From contig CM038920.1 in the NCBI GenBank assembly GCA_021904315.1, forward strand, positions 7,006,001 through 7,070,000: 64,000 bases of DNA. Direction: 5' to 3'. Position 1 is the stretch's first letter. Each line of letters opens with the position of its first letter. This DNA is from Sphagnum magellanicum (Eukaryota; Streptophyta; Sphagnopsida; Sphagnales; Sphagnaceae). The translations under genes and the position numbers were made by a program. Below are positions 34,901 through 46,200 of the stretch, piece after piece. A model generated the notes under the pieces. It did no database searches. It saw nothing but the letters and a program-made list of their open reading frames with translations, and was not told the DNA's origin.

Positions 34901-34949
34901 ACTAAATGTGGAGTGCAAGGGCCCATGGGGCCAAGAGAGTGTGTTTAAG

Positions 34950-35700
34950 TGTGTGACACACTTTCACAAATGGGGGAAAGTACAAGGGGTGAAACCCAAT
35001 GGCTCCCAAGTGCATTCATACTTTGGGAGTTACACTTGTGCGAAAGTCCCAAGTGTTCAGAGCCTTGGTTGGAAAAGCAAATAAACACCAAATTGGGCCC
35101 CTAAAATAGCATTGGAAATTTTTTGAAGTGTAGATGCCTGAAATGCCTTCGAATTGTTCATTTAGATTAATATGCATGAGTTATAATCAAAAGAAGAGGC
35201 GGGAATCATGAGTCTTGACCACAAATACCCTTAGAACAAGGGTCAAATGATCTCTAATTGAGGCGTGCAATACATCTTTGGAAACATCTTTTTGAGGGCT
35301 ATAAGATAGTGCTTTTCCATGTTCCAAAACATTTTGATTTGAGGAAGATATGAGTGTTCAAAGTTTCGAGATAGCAAAAGTCCCAATTTTGGGACTCCCA
35401 TTTGGGAGTCCCAAGAAAAAATGTCATTTAAATGTAGTTCCCATGTAGAGTCACAAAATATACTATAGGGAAGGGAGTGGTGCCTCCTCCCAAAGGTTGT
35501 AGGCCGTGTAAAGCTTACGCTTGAAGTTGTCCCTATCAAGTCTACTACACCATTTGCATTCAACTTACACTAATCACCTTCTTTTCTTGGTTATGCATGT
35601 TGACTTCATCTTAAACTCTTGCTTGTGAGTTCGTTTTAATCCCATTTTGGAGTTCCAACATGCCCTCTTACCCCTAAAGTGCTACGAACTAAAAAACATG
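34950..35700 (+). repeat. Degenerate LTR related to the intact gypsy LTR
   Basis: On the minus strand this region aligns end to end with the LTR as it reads on + at 41,589-42,419. A GGGGTAAGAGGGC and GGGATTA-like start is followed by a ccctatagtat patch, a gggactcccaaatgggagtccc dyad matching the intact LTR, and an end near GGTTTCACCCC and GTGTGTCACA. It is therefore a solo LTR or LTR remnant of the same family, in the opposite orientation to the intact element, and much older judging by divergence. Confidence 0.75.
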
Positions 35701-37344
35701 CCCTAACTTTTTTTTTTCCATTGTTTACTCTGGCACCTACATTTGAGTCTTTTAAAAAGTTACGAGTGCATCACTAGGAATCCTATGAAGACATTGTGTT
35801 AAAAGAACTAGTGGGATTCCGTTGATATCCGATTAATGCTAAAAATTACAAATGTGCCTTATTTTGGTGGTAGAAAAATTTTTTTTTTTTTGATCGTCAC
35901 TATAATGGCACAACTTGTATTTAGCATCCTAACTAACTAAATAGAAATGGATCACTTTTTTTTTATTGCTAAAATTTTGATTACATTTTGAAAATGTTGT
36001 TTTTAAACGAAAAACCTAAACAAGTTAGTTATTATCCACAAAAATTAGCCATCTAATCCATAAATTGGATGTTTGAAACCTTCTGACATTGCATCTACAT
36101 GTGAGGCAAAATTTGATTTGACAACAAAGCTAGAAAATGAATTTCAAGACCAAATCAATGATGAAAAATCAATGAACTTGGCTGATATTTCATAATTGCA
36201 TTTGTGAAAGCTTGAAATGGTTGAATATATACTGAATTTGGACTTACATCACAAACTTAACTTCACAATTTAATAATGGAAATCGTGCAAAATTTGTTCA
36301 TTCATAATTTGTATATTTCATGCATTGAAAACACATTTAACACATGGTTTTATAAAAAGATGTGAAATTTTATGTGACATTCATTCATCCATAAATTTAT
36401 ATTTCATTTGTTAACAAATTTATCTGTGTGTCAAACGTGTTTTCAATAAATGATATTTATAGATAAAAAATACAAACCTATGAATGAATGAACTTTGAAC
36501 AATTTTCATTATTAATTTGTCACATGCTAAATTTGTGATGTAGGTGTCATTAAGCTTGTATTCTAAGCTTAGTGGATTTTAATTGTTCCATCTTTTCATG
36601 GTAAGGGTTGATAGTCAATACAATGTGAAGTTCCATTCATCATTTTTGCAATTGCAAGACCAAGTGAATAATTTCAAAATCTAATATAATAACATTTCCA
36701 TCTTTTTATCTTTCCAAAGGTGTTATTTTTTCGTGTAAAACTATAATTGTTGTCTTGTTTTGCATCCGCATTTATGCAATGTTTGACTTGTCATGGCCCA
36801 TTCAACCAATATTGAAATCGGAATCTAATCCAAGAGTTATCACAAATTGATTTTTTAAGAAATGAAGTTTAATGTTTGAAATTTTTCTTAGGAGTGAGTG
36901 AGGAGCTTACTTAGATTTTGCATTTGAAAGTTTCATCATCTTCACAATTGATTTTGTAAAGGAATTCTCTCCACATTGTGATACATTGTGGCTAACAAGT
37001 AATGCAACATGTTATCATCTAACACTACAAATTGCAAAATGTAGAGCAATCAACCACAAACCACCATGAATTCAAGAGATAATCAAATTTGCATGTGCAT
37101 AGTGGACATAACTTAGATGTGGGTTTGAAGTTTGTATTTGTCAATAAACAATAAACCATAGCTCACCTTGGACATGTATCGAATATGCACATCTCAGTTG
37201 TTAGAACCTGCAAGAAATTATAATCAAGCTTCTTTCATTCATATGTTGTTATAATTATGGGAACCAGAGGCCTGAAAGATTTAAAGATAAAATGTTAAGC
37301 TTAAAACCCGACAAATACCCATCCTTGTATGAATGTGTTGAAGA
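35701..37344. other. AT-rich DNA, no gene seen
   Basis: Only short random frames and homopolymer runs. Nothing supportable. Confidence 0.5.
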
Positions 37345-37535
37345 CTGGACATTGTTATACCCATCTGGGTTTCTATTAAAGAATCAGGCTCATTTTAATA
37401 CCCTGGTAAAAGAATTGACAATACTCACTTGGGTTTCTATTAAAGAACCGGGCTCATCCTAGTACCCTGATAAAAAAAACTTGGATGTACTCAACCAAGT
37501 TTCTATTAAAGAATTGGGCCTGATACCCAGTTATG
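37345..37535. repeat. Three-copy tandem repeat (about 65 bp)
   Basis: Units share a (t/a)gtttctattaaagaa core, at about 37,368, 37,432 and 37,499, followed in the first two by ggctcat and taccctg(g/a)taaa. The core resembles that of the two-copy array at 30.9-31.05 kb, suggesting both derive from one older repeat family. Confidence 0.75.
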
Positions 37536-37634
37536 TACTAACTGCCCCCTCCTTAGAACTGCCCTTCTTTCGATTTCTAAAACCTGGACCTAAGCGATTT
37601 TTTAAATTTCCTAAAAAGTAAAGAATTGGACCTT

Positions 37635-37639
37635 GATGG
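37635..37639. repeat. Copia target-site duplication, left copy
   Basis: gatgg abuts the left LTR, and the same five bases follow the right LTR at 50,104-50,108. Confidence 0.85.
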
Positions 37640-38093
37640 TATTGAAAACAAGTTGAAAACAAGCAAGAAATGGAACACTCAAGGTTCATGAAATAGAACA
37701 ATTGTATTAACTAATAAGAACAATACAAAGGTTGTATGCTTTCAATTGATGTAATCACAAAACTATGGCTTACAACAACTAACAAAGCTTGAAGGTTTTA
37801 TGTGCACTCTAAAACCATGAAAGGAAAGAATGAAAGACAACTCAAAACCACTCCAATATATACTATCTCCTAACCCTAAAGTAGCCGCCACTTAATCCTA
37901 ACCTAGTCGCCACCAAACCCTAACCCTAGCCGCCACCAAACCCTAACCCTAGCCGTTGCCAAACCCTAAGTAATCTCCATTTCTAAACCCTAACCTAACT
38001 ACTACAAGGATGTGAATACTATTCATCCTTTTGATGAATGTTTAACACATTCATCAACATTGGGAATTAGAAACGAATAGTATTTCTAACACT
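37640..38093 (-). repeat. Copia 3' LTR
   Basis: 454 bp. On the minus strand it begins TGTTAGAAATACTATTCG and ends TTTTCAATA. It contains a telomere-like array. Nearly all differences from the 5' LTR are transitions. Confidence 0.92.
37871..37969. repeat. Telomere-like array inside copia 3' LTR
   Basis: Repeated units of the form accctaaccctagccgccaccaa, i.e. the plant telomere word ccctaa spaced by a GC-rich agccgccacc module. It is one unit shorter than in the 5' LTR. Confidence 0.85.
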
Positions 38094-38149
38094 CGCATTC
38101 TATGAAATTTCTAATCCGAACATGCTTATCAATTTGTAATGTCGTTCCT

Positions 38150-38650
38150 TCGGTAATGCCTTGGTAAGCACATCCACCACCATCTCTTCCGTTGAACAAT
38201 ATTCGAACGTAACTCCGCCATTTTCAACTTGTTCTCAAACAAAGTGATGTTGGACATCAATGTGCTTTGTTCGAGCATGTTGCGTGGGATTCTTCATCAA
38301 TGATATTGCACCTTGGTTGTCACATCGAATCACCATCGCCTTCTTCTTTTTCATGTACCCTAATTCTTTCATGAGCTTTGTCATCCATATGGCTTCCTTG
38401 GTAGCTTGTGTACTTGCCATGTATTCGGCCTCCGTCGTTGACAAGGCGATTGTGGGTTGTCGTTTGCTACTCCACGAAATGGCTCCACCTCCCATCATGA
38501 ATACAAACCCTGTGGTGGATCTCCTATCCTCAAGGTCACCGGCCCAATCCGCATCACAATATCTGACCACATCTTGGGGTGATAATCCTTCGAAGCGTAA
38601 TTTGAATTGCAATGTGCCTTGTAAGTATCAAAAAATGCCCTTCACCGCAA
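38150..38650 (-). pseudogene. Copia RNase H region, broken
   Basis: The copia-type RNase H reads YCDADWAGD, then a TTEAEYMA block and HIDVQHHF, so the acidic catalytic positions are present. It is cut off from reverse transcriptase by a one-base frameshift (about 38,680-38,690) and by TGA at 38,628-38,630. A second TGA at 38,235-38,237 removes the C-terminal tail. Both TGAs sit where the family usually has CGA-type Arg codons, so they look like CpG deamination events. Confidence 0.85.
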
Positions 38651-38659
38651 TCCAATGTT

Positions 38660-39754
38660 CTAGGCTTGGTTGGCCATGTGTTGACTCACCACGCTTATTG
38701 GGTATGCCAAATCGGGTTGAATACACAACATGGCATACATCAAGGATCCCACAGCTTGTTGATAAGGAACCTTCACCATTTCGTCATCCTTGTTCACATT
38801 CTTCTTCAACTTCGTCTTGGGATCAAGTGGCACTCCGATGGCTTTGCAATCTTTCATGCGAAAGCGTTTGAGAATCTCCTTGAGATACCCAATTTGGTTC
38901 ATGTAAAGAAGACGTTGTGCACGATCCCTTTCCACTTCCATGCCAAGGAAAAAATGCAAATCTCCAAGATTTTTCATTTCGAATTTTCGAGAAAGTTCTT
39001 CCTTCACTTGCAAAAGCTTGTCCTTATTATTGCACACCAAGATGAGATCATCGACGTAGACGACGATGAAAAATTTCACATCCTCGACTTGCGCAACATA
39101 CACACTAAAGTCCGCATCATTTCTCGTAAACTCAATGCTTTTCAAGAAAGCGTCTAGCTTTTGGTTCCAAGCCCTTGGAGATTGTTTCAAGCCATATAAT
39201 GACTTGTGAAGCTTACACACAAGATGTTCACCTTCATGTGTGAATCCTTCAGGTTGTTCCATGTAGATCTCCTCTTCAAGGTCACCATTGAGAAATGCGG
39301 TTTTGACGTCCATTTGATGAATTTCCATGTCTTCAATGGCCGCTAGTGCAAGGATATAATGAATTGACACAAACTTTGCAACGGGTGCAAAATTTTCATT
39401 GTAATCGACTCCAAATGTTTGGGTGAAACCTCTTGCCACAAGTCTCGCCTTGTACCGTTGGACTTCACCATCGACCCCATGTTTGATTTTGAACACCCAT
39501 TTGCAAGAAATGGGTTTTCTATCCTTGGGGAGTGGCACCAAGGACCAAGTGTTGTTAACAAGAAGAGAGTCGTATTCTTCTTGCATGGCAATCTCCCACT
39601 TTTTTGCATCTTTGCCATTCAACGCCTCTTCCACGGTTTGGGGTTCTTCCGAAAATGCCATGGTGGCTCGTTCCACCTCTTTGGTGGCGACCCACCAATC
39701 ACGAGGCCACTCCTTACGTTGTCTTCGGGGCCTTTTTCTTGGTCCATCTTGTTA
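38660..39754 (-). pseudogene. Copia reverse transcriptase region
   Basis: It shows the diagnostic copia RT blocks CKWVFKIK, YKARLVARGF, MDVKTAFLNGDL, LYGLKQSPRAW, the catalytic YVDD box in VVYVDDLILV, and LGMEVERD. The open stretch (38,660-39,676 after its first ATG) is continuous. It is separated from integrase by TAA at 39,752-39,754 in the same frame and from RNase H by a frameshift, so it is enzymatically plausible but cannot be made as part of a polyprotein. Confidence 0.88.
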
Positions 39755-41202
39755 TGGTTCATTCAAACCCTCATCTTGTGATGAAGCAAATTCTTCTTCC
39801 GAAAAATAGTTTGTTGTAGATTCATCACCTTCCACGTCTTCCACTGGTCTTGCCTTCAAAGATATAGGATTAATATCCTTCACAAGTTCATCGACTTCAT
39901 CCACAACAAGGTGTTCTATTTGGTTTGAAAGGGGTCTCTTATCATGAACACCTTCTACTTCTTTGGTCCCTTCAAGGAACACAACATCTCGACTCTTAAT
40001 GATCCTTTTGGTTTCTAGACACATTAAGCGATATGCTTTGGTCCCTTCACAATACCCTAGAAACACACAAGGTATGGATTTGGACTCTAATTTGCTTTTC
40101 TTTTCATCTGGAATGTGTGCAAATGTTTTGCAACCAAAAACTCTCAAATGAGATACATCCGGCTTTGTCCGGTCCATGCTTCTTGTGGGGTCTTTGAATC
40201 AAGAGCTTTAGTTGGGCATCGATTCTTGATGTAAACCGCCGTGTTCACCGCCTCCGCCCAAAACTCCAAGTCAAGTCCTTGTGCACGAATCATGCTTCTA
40301 GCGTATTCCATGATGGTCCTATTGGCTTGTTCCGCAACTCCATTTTGTTGTGGTGTGTAAGGTGCACTTGTTTGACGTTCGATTCCACATTCATGCAAAA
40401 AATCATCAAACTTTTTGGACACAAATTCTCCTCCGTTATCGGATCGCAAGGTTTTGATCTTCATGCCGGTTTGATTCTCCACTAAGGCCTTGTATGCCTT
40501 GAATTTGTTGAACACTTCTCCTTTCGCTTTCAAAAGGTAAACATGAGTTTTTTTCGAAAAGTCATCGATGAAGGTGACAAAGTATCGTGCTCCACCACGA
40601 GATGTGGTCTTCATCGGTCCGCACACATCATTATGCACTAGTTCCAAAAGCTTGGAAGCCCTACTTGCTTCATCTTTAGGAAAAGATGTCCTTTGATGTT
40701 TGCCTTCAATGCAAGCTTCACACACATGGTGCAATGGCACTTCTTTCAAATTCATGCCATTGACCATATTCTCCAACTTCTTAAGACTCGCCATGTTGAG
40801 GTGGCCAAGTCTTTGGTGCCAAAGCGTAGCTCCTTCGTTCGAAAACTTTGCCACATTCGCACTCTCCTTTTGAACATTAACGTTGAGAAGATACAAGTTT
40901 TTTTCCCTTCGTGCTTGCGCCACAACGGTTCCATGGACATTGTTGACCTTACAACCATCCTTGTCAAACTCCACTTTCAAGCCCTCCGAAATGAGTTTGC
41001 TAACATAAATGAGACTATTTTTCATTTTCGGAACATGAAGAACTTGTGTGATGGTTGTAAGCAACATTTTACCTCCAACTTGCATTGTGGCCTTGATGTT
41101 CCCTTTGCCAATGGCCTCCAAAATGGTGTCATCTCCCATGTACACCTTTTGTGCAACAATGGATTCGTAGGTGGTGAACCACTCTCGTTCGAACGTCATG
41201 TG
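39755..41202 (-). pseudogene. Copia integrase region
   Basis: The frame carries GAG-pre-integrase with the zinc-binding set LWHQRLGHLN and CEACIEGK. The catalytic core is HNDVCGPM, TLRSDNGGEF and PQQNGVAEQANRT, giving the three acidic residues of the DDE triad. An inter-domain block starts VSHLRVFGCKTFAHIPDEKK, followed by an acidic linker. A single-base loss near 40,172 breaks the frame between core and C-terminal part. Upstream, TAA at 41,203-41,205 separates it from the protease Asp motif. Confidence 0.88.
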
Positions 41203-41588
41203 TTACGTTGCGCCCGAATCGATGATCCAATCGTTTCTCACATGATCATTAGCACTCAAGGCGGTAACGAACATTTGTTCTTGATCATCACAAGTTTGGT
41301 TTGCTTTTTCTTTCTCATCACTCTTCTTCTTCAAACAATTCCTCACAAAGTGTCCGGGTTTTTTACAATAAAAGCAAAGCTTTTCATTTGCCTTATGGGT
41401 TTTGTTAAGCAATGCGGCATTCTCTTTACTTTCACTTTCTTTTCTTTTGGAAACCTCATGAAGCAATCGAGCGACGATGAATTGAAGGTCAACATCCTTG
41501 GTTGACATGGACTCCAAACTCGTGACCAAGTTATCAAAAGATGGGGGAAGGCTCATGAGAAGTACCATGTAGATGTCCTCATCTTCAA
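41203..41588 (-). pseudogene. Copia gag C-terminus and protease start
   Basis: Resumes the gag frame exactly at the gypsy insertion (VNIE before and DEDIYMVLLMSLPPSFD after). It includes the zinc knuckle CYCKKPGHFVRNC (CX2CX4HX4C) and reaches the protease active-site motif DSGA, immediately followed by Thr and a TAA stop at 41,203-41,205. Protease, integrase and RT downstream are therefore out of reach unless the stop is read through. Confidence 0.9.
41584..41588. repeat. Gypsy target-site duplication, left copy
   Basis: ttcaa, repeated at 48,568-48,572. It lies within copia gag. Confidence 0.95.
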
Positions 41589-42419
41589 TGACACGCTCCC
41601 AAGTCACGGGGTGAAACACACTTGAGGGTTTCACAAAGTCAAGTTGCGGAAAGTTGAACTTGGTAGCACGCTCCCGGCTTCCAACTCTAGCAAGGGGTAG
41701 AGGGTCGAGTTGGGAGCCCCGGGATTAGACTAGGAAGAGGGACTAGCTTAGCTTGTGTGATTCTGCATCCAAAAACCAACCCCACGAGGTTAGTTTAGCA
41801 TTCGGGACACCCTTTGGTGTTGGGACTTGCCACGGGCACTTGGACACACAAGACTCACCACGGCCCGGACTCGGGGGAAGCCACCACCTTCCCCCATATA
41901 GTATTCTCTGCAGCTCGCCACCGAGGCTACATCCAAATGGCACAAATTCCCGGGACTCCCAAGTTGGAGTCCCGAAATTGTCCCGAAATTGTCCCGGTTG
42001 GAGTCCCGGGACTTTGGGAGGTCATATCTTCTCGCCCTGACCTCCGATCGCGACGAGGTCTGAGGCAAAGTTGTAGCCCTCGTCGAGATCTTTCCAACGC
42101 CATGTCGCACGCTCAAATCGGACGTCGGGAAGAGGTCGATTCCCGACTTTTAGTGGTCGGGAGTCAAACTGCCAGTTTGACTCCCGGCCCTTCTTTTGCC
42201 CATAACTTGGGCTGCAGATGTCCGAATTGCCAATGCGAGGGCATTTTCGATATCTACGTTTCAAGACCTTTCCAATGACACCAAGAACACCCCAATGCGA
42301 GGTGTTTTGCCCCTTGCTGTCGAGCTCTGAACATTCGGGAGTCCCGGGAGACTCCCAACCTCCAACTTTTCCAAGTGTTGGGCTTCACCCCCACACTTGG
42401 CCAAAGTGGGGTTGCGACA
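41589..42419 (-). repeat. Gypsy 3' LTR
   Basis: Begins TGACACGCTCCC and ends TTGCGACA as read on +. It is rich in GGGACTCC/GGAGTCCC dyads. Open frames inside it (for example a 154-codon one) are duplicated in the other LTR and are not genes. Confidence 0.95.
42158..42186. promoter_or_regulatory. 14-bp perfect dyad in gypsy 3' LTR
   Basis: Arms cgggagtcaaactg and cagtttgactcccg are separated by one base. The identical copy in the 5' LTR is at 48,306-48,334. It could be a hairpin or a binding site for a dimeric factor. Confidence 0.6.
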
Positions 42420-42440
42420 CTCTCCCCCACTAGAAGAAAG
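42420..42440 (-). promoter_or_regulatory. Gypsy polypurine tract
   Basis: On the minus strand CTTTCTTCTAGTGGGGGAGAG abuts the 3' LTR. This is the expected primer for plus-strand DNA synthesis. Confidence 0.8.
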
Positions 42441-42442
42441 AG

Positions 42443-42460
42443 GTCAATGTCCTCATTGAC
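42443..42460 (-). repeat. Stem-loop beside the terminal polypurine tract
   Basis: Seven-base arms gtcaatg and cattgac around the loop tcct, directly upstream (in element sense) of the polypurine tract. A related stem-loop lies at 43,194-43,209. Confidence 0.65.
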
Positions 42461-43173
42461 ACTTAGCATTTTCCTTCGCACAATTGCAATTGCTTCATTT
42501 TGGATCCTTGGCCGTTTGTCGACTCTTTGCGGCTTGGACCTTGTCTCAAGCTAATTTAGGCGTCCCCAAGATTCCAACACTTTCTTGACAAGTCCAAGAG
42601 GGTCTTGTGGAAAACCCTCTTCCCATGCTTCGTCAAAAGACTAAACTAGCCTAATTGACGAAGCCCTCATTTGGGAGGAACTTTTTCCCGTTTCTTCCCC
42701 TCATGAGGACTTAAGTCAAGTCTACTCTTGACCTAAGCTATTTGACATGACTCCTTTTCCTATCTCGCGCCTTGGTCACAACAACCAAGCCTTAACTAAA
42801 AGGTTTGCTTATCAAGGTACGAGAAGCAACACTTGGGCTTGCCAAACCCAAGTCCCAAACTACACTTAAAGTATGTGAGCGGGGTCATGACTCCCCGCGT
42901 TGGCCACACTACCAACCAACCCTTCGGGATGCACCTCAAGGCATGTGCATGTCCCCGCAAGCTCACCTTGCTTGCCTCTTCTCTCGGGGCCAAGTTTCCT
43001 CAACCCCAAGGAGGAGTCCGATTTTGATTTGGGCTTACGCGGAATAGTTCCATTCGTCCCATGCCACTTTACAACTCTATTTGCCTTACCCAAATTTCTC
43101 ATGATACAATCTCTTGGAAGTTTTAATGCCTTTATTCTACTTGCAACTTAATGTGGTACATTTTATGTGAGAT
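42461..43173 (-). other. Gypsy 3' untranslated spacer
   Basis: About 710 bp between the two stem-loop/polypurine modules. It contains no coherent coding frame; overlapping short frames on both strands look random. It is unusually long for a chromovirus 3' untranslated region. Confidence 0.55.
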
Positions 43174-43212
43174 TCTCCCCCACTAAAAGAAAGGTGATGT
43201 CCTCATCACACT
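43174..43212 (-). repeat. Second stem-loop plus polypurine module at the polyprotein stop
   Basis: tctcccccactaaaagaaag followed by arms gtgatg/catcac with loop tcct. It is a copy of the module at 42,421-42,462. The TGA stop of the polyprotein (43,206-43,208) is part of the stem. Confidence 0.7.
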
Positions 43213-46200
43213 CTACGTCTTTTCTTCTTTGCCGGTCTAGTGTGGAACTCTTCTATGGCTTCTTGGGCATGTTCCATGTCGGATTCATTCACCCAAGAAG
43301 CTTCTATCGGATGGTATCCTTTCCACTTAACTAGGTATTCCCGCTCTCGACCTCTAAGTTGCCTTGATTTGAGTACGGCCTCCACCTCAAACTCTGGTTC
43401 ATTATGAACCAAGTCCGGTGGGGGCCTTGAGGTGTGCTCTCGATTAGGCCTTGAGGCATCACGGGCGACCGGCTTCAAGAAGGAAACATGAAATGTGGGG
43501 TGAACTCTAAGGTTTTCCGGTAGTTCTAACTTATAAGTGTCGGAAAGTTTCTTTTCCAACACTTTGAATGGACCCGCATATGGGCCCAAAAACTTATGAC
43601 TTAAACCTTCTGGCAAACGAAAGTTCTTGATGTTCAACCACACCTCGTCTCCCACTTGGAATTTCACCTCTCGTCGGGACTTGTCCGCAAAATCCTTGTA
43701 CCTTTTGTGCGCCTTCTCCAAGTTGGTTTTTGCCAACTCCCAAAGGCGCCGCCTCTCTTCATCAAGTTGTGTGACCATTGGCACTTCCTCACTTGCATCA
43801 CTTGGAGTTTGTCCTTGTGATGCCCAAGTCATGGGCACAATTGGTGACTTGCCCGTCACCATTTGAAATGGGGTGGACCCGGTTGCGGAATGTGCCGAGT
43901 TATTGTAACAAAACTCGGCTAGCTCCAAATGGTCCACCCAATCTTGTTGATCCGCCGCCACATAATTCCTTAGGAATTGTTGGATCACCAAGTTGACCCT
44001 CTCGGTTTGGCCATCTGTTTGGGGGCGGAACGAAGTGCTCATCTTGAGTTCCGACCCCATTCGCTTCCACAAGGCTCGCCAAAACTTACTTGTAAACTTC
44101 GGGTCTCGATCCGACACTATGTCTTTGGGAAGACCATGATGCTTGAAAATGTGGGAGAAGAACAACCTTCCCGTCTCTTGGGCCGTGGCTTCATCTTTTG
44201 TGGGGATGAAGTGTGCCATTTTGCTAAATCGATCCACCACAACCATGATGGCATCAAACCCTTTTGAAGGGGGCAAACTTACCATGAAGTCCATTGACAC
44301 ACTTTCCCACGGCCCTTGAGGAATTGGCAAAGGTTGCAACAAACCCGCTTGCTTCTTGTTGAGGGTCCGGTTTTGTTGACAAGTTAAACAAGTCTTCACA
44401 TACTCCTCCGCATCAAGCTTCAAGTTGGGCCAATAGTAGGACTTCTTTAGGAATGTTGTGGTGCGCTTTGCACCACCATGGCCCGCAAGTGGTCCATCAT
44501 GACATTCCTTCAAAAGTGTGTCCCTAATTTTCCCTTCCGGCACATAGAGTCTGTTTTGCTTGTACCACAACAATCCATTTCTCAAATGGAAGTGGGACTT
44601 GGCTCCATTTTGGATGCTTTGCCTCGTCTCCTTGGCAAAAGCATCCTGGCGGTTTGCTAACCTTACTTCCTTTTGAAGTTCCGATTCTCCCACATACACC
44701 ACTCTAAGTTGGTGTTTTCGGCTCAAGGCATCTGGGACTATGTTTTCCTTTCCGGGCTTGTGCCGGATGTCCACATTGAACAAGGCCAATGTGTCTTGCC
44801 ACCTTTGTTGTTTTGATGACAACTTGGGTTGAGTTGCGAAGTACTTCAAGGTCACATTGTCGGTCCACACCACCACATCCTTGGATCCTATGTAGTGGCC
44901 CCAAGTCTTGAGACAATGTATGACCGCCCACATTTCCTTCTCGTGTGTTGGCCACCTTCTCTCCGTCTCACTCAACTTCTTGCTTTCAAAGGCCACCGGT
45001 CTTCCCTCTTGCACTAAGACACCCCCAATTGCAAAGTCGGAGGCGTCGGAATGGATTTCAAAGTCCTTGTCAAAGTCGGGCAACTTCAACACCGGCGCCT
45101 TCACCAAAATGCCCTTCAATGCTTCAAAGGCTTCGTCGCATGCTTCATCCCAATCATAGGTCACGGCGGACTTCTTCAGGAGGTTTGTCAAAGGGGCTCC
45201 CACTTTCGCAAAGTTCTTGATGAACTTGCGATAGTAGGATGCCAATCCTAAAAAGGATCTCAAGGCGGGCACCGACTTGGGCGGCTCCCAATCCAAAATT
45301 GCCTTGACCTTGTGATCATCCATCACCAAGCCCTCTTGAGTTATCCTATGCCCCAAAAAGTCAACTTCCGTCACCCCAAATTCGCACTTCTCGAGCTTCG
45401 CATACAACTTGTTTTCTCGTAGCGTTTGGAGCACCTTGCGAAGGTGCTCCGCATGCTCCTCCATGGAGCTACTATAAATCAAAATGTCGTCTATGTAAAC
45501 GACCACAAAATCATCAAGCCATTCTCGGAAAATGTCATTCATGAGAGTGCAAAAGGTTGCGGGTGCATTGGTGAGCCCAAAGGGCATCACCAAGAACTCG
45601 TATGACCCATACCTTGTGCGACAAGCGGTCTTTTCTTCGTCCCCTTCTTTGATCCTTATTTGGTAATACCCCGAACGTAGATCAATTCTACTAAAAACCT
45701 TGGCTCCCGAGAGACGATCAAATAGATCATCGATGCGAGGTAAAGGATACCGATTTTTCACCGTTGCCTTGTTGAGTGCTCTATAATCAACACACATCCT
45801 CAAAGTCCCATCCTTCTTGTGAACAAAAAGGACAGGTGCCCCATATGGTGACTTACTTGGTTTGATGTAACCTTTGGCGAGGAGTTCTTCGAGTTGAACC
45901 TTTAACTCTTTCAACTCCTCATGGCTCATTCGGTATGGGGCCTTGGCGGGAGGTTCCACTCCCGGCATCACTTCAATCGCATGATCAACACGTCTTCTCG
46001 GGGGCAAGTCTTCGGGCAAGTCTTCGGGCATCACATCCGGGAACTCTTCCAAAACTCGCCTTATGCACTTGGCGGAAGTCACCAACTTGGTGGCTTCCTT
46101 GGGCTCATACTCATCCAACACCCGCATGACACACATCATGCCAAAACCTCCCACGCATTCTCTTTCCCAAGCTTTTCCCACCATGAAGTGGATGGTTGGC

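Noticed and set aside
41743..42278. Open frames of 66-154 codons inside the gypsy LTRs (also 47,891-48,426)
   Set aside because: They are identical in both LTRs, overlap each other on both strands and lie in untranslated LTR sequence.
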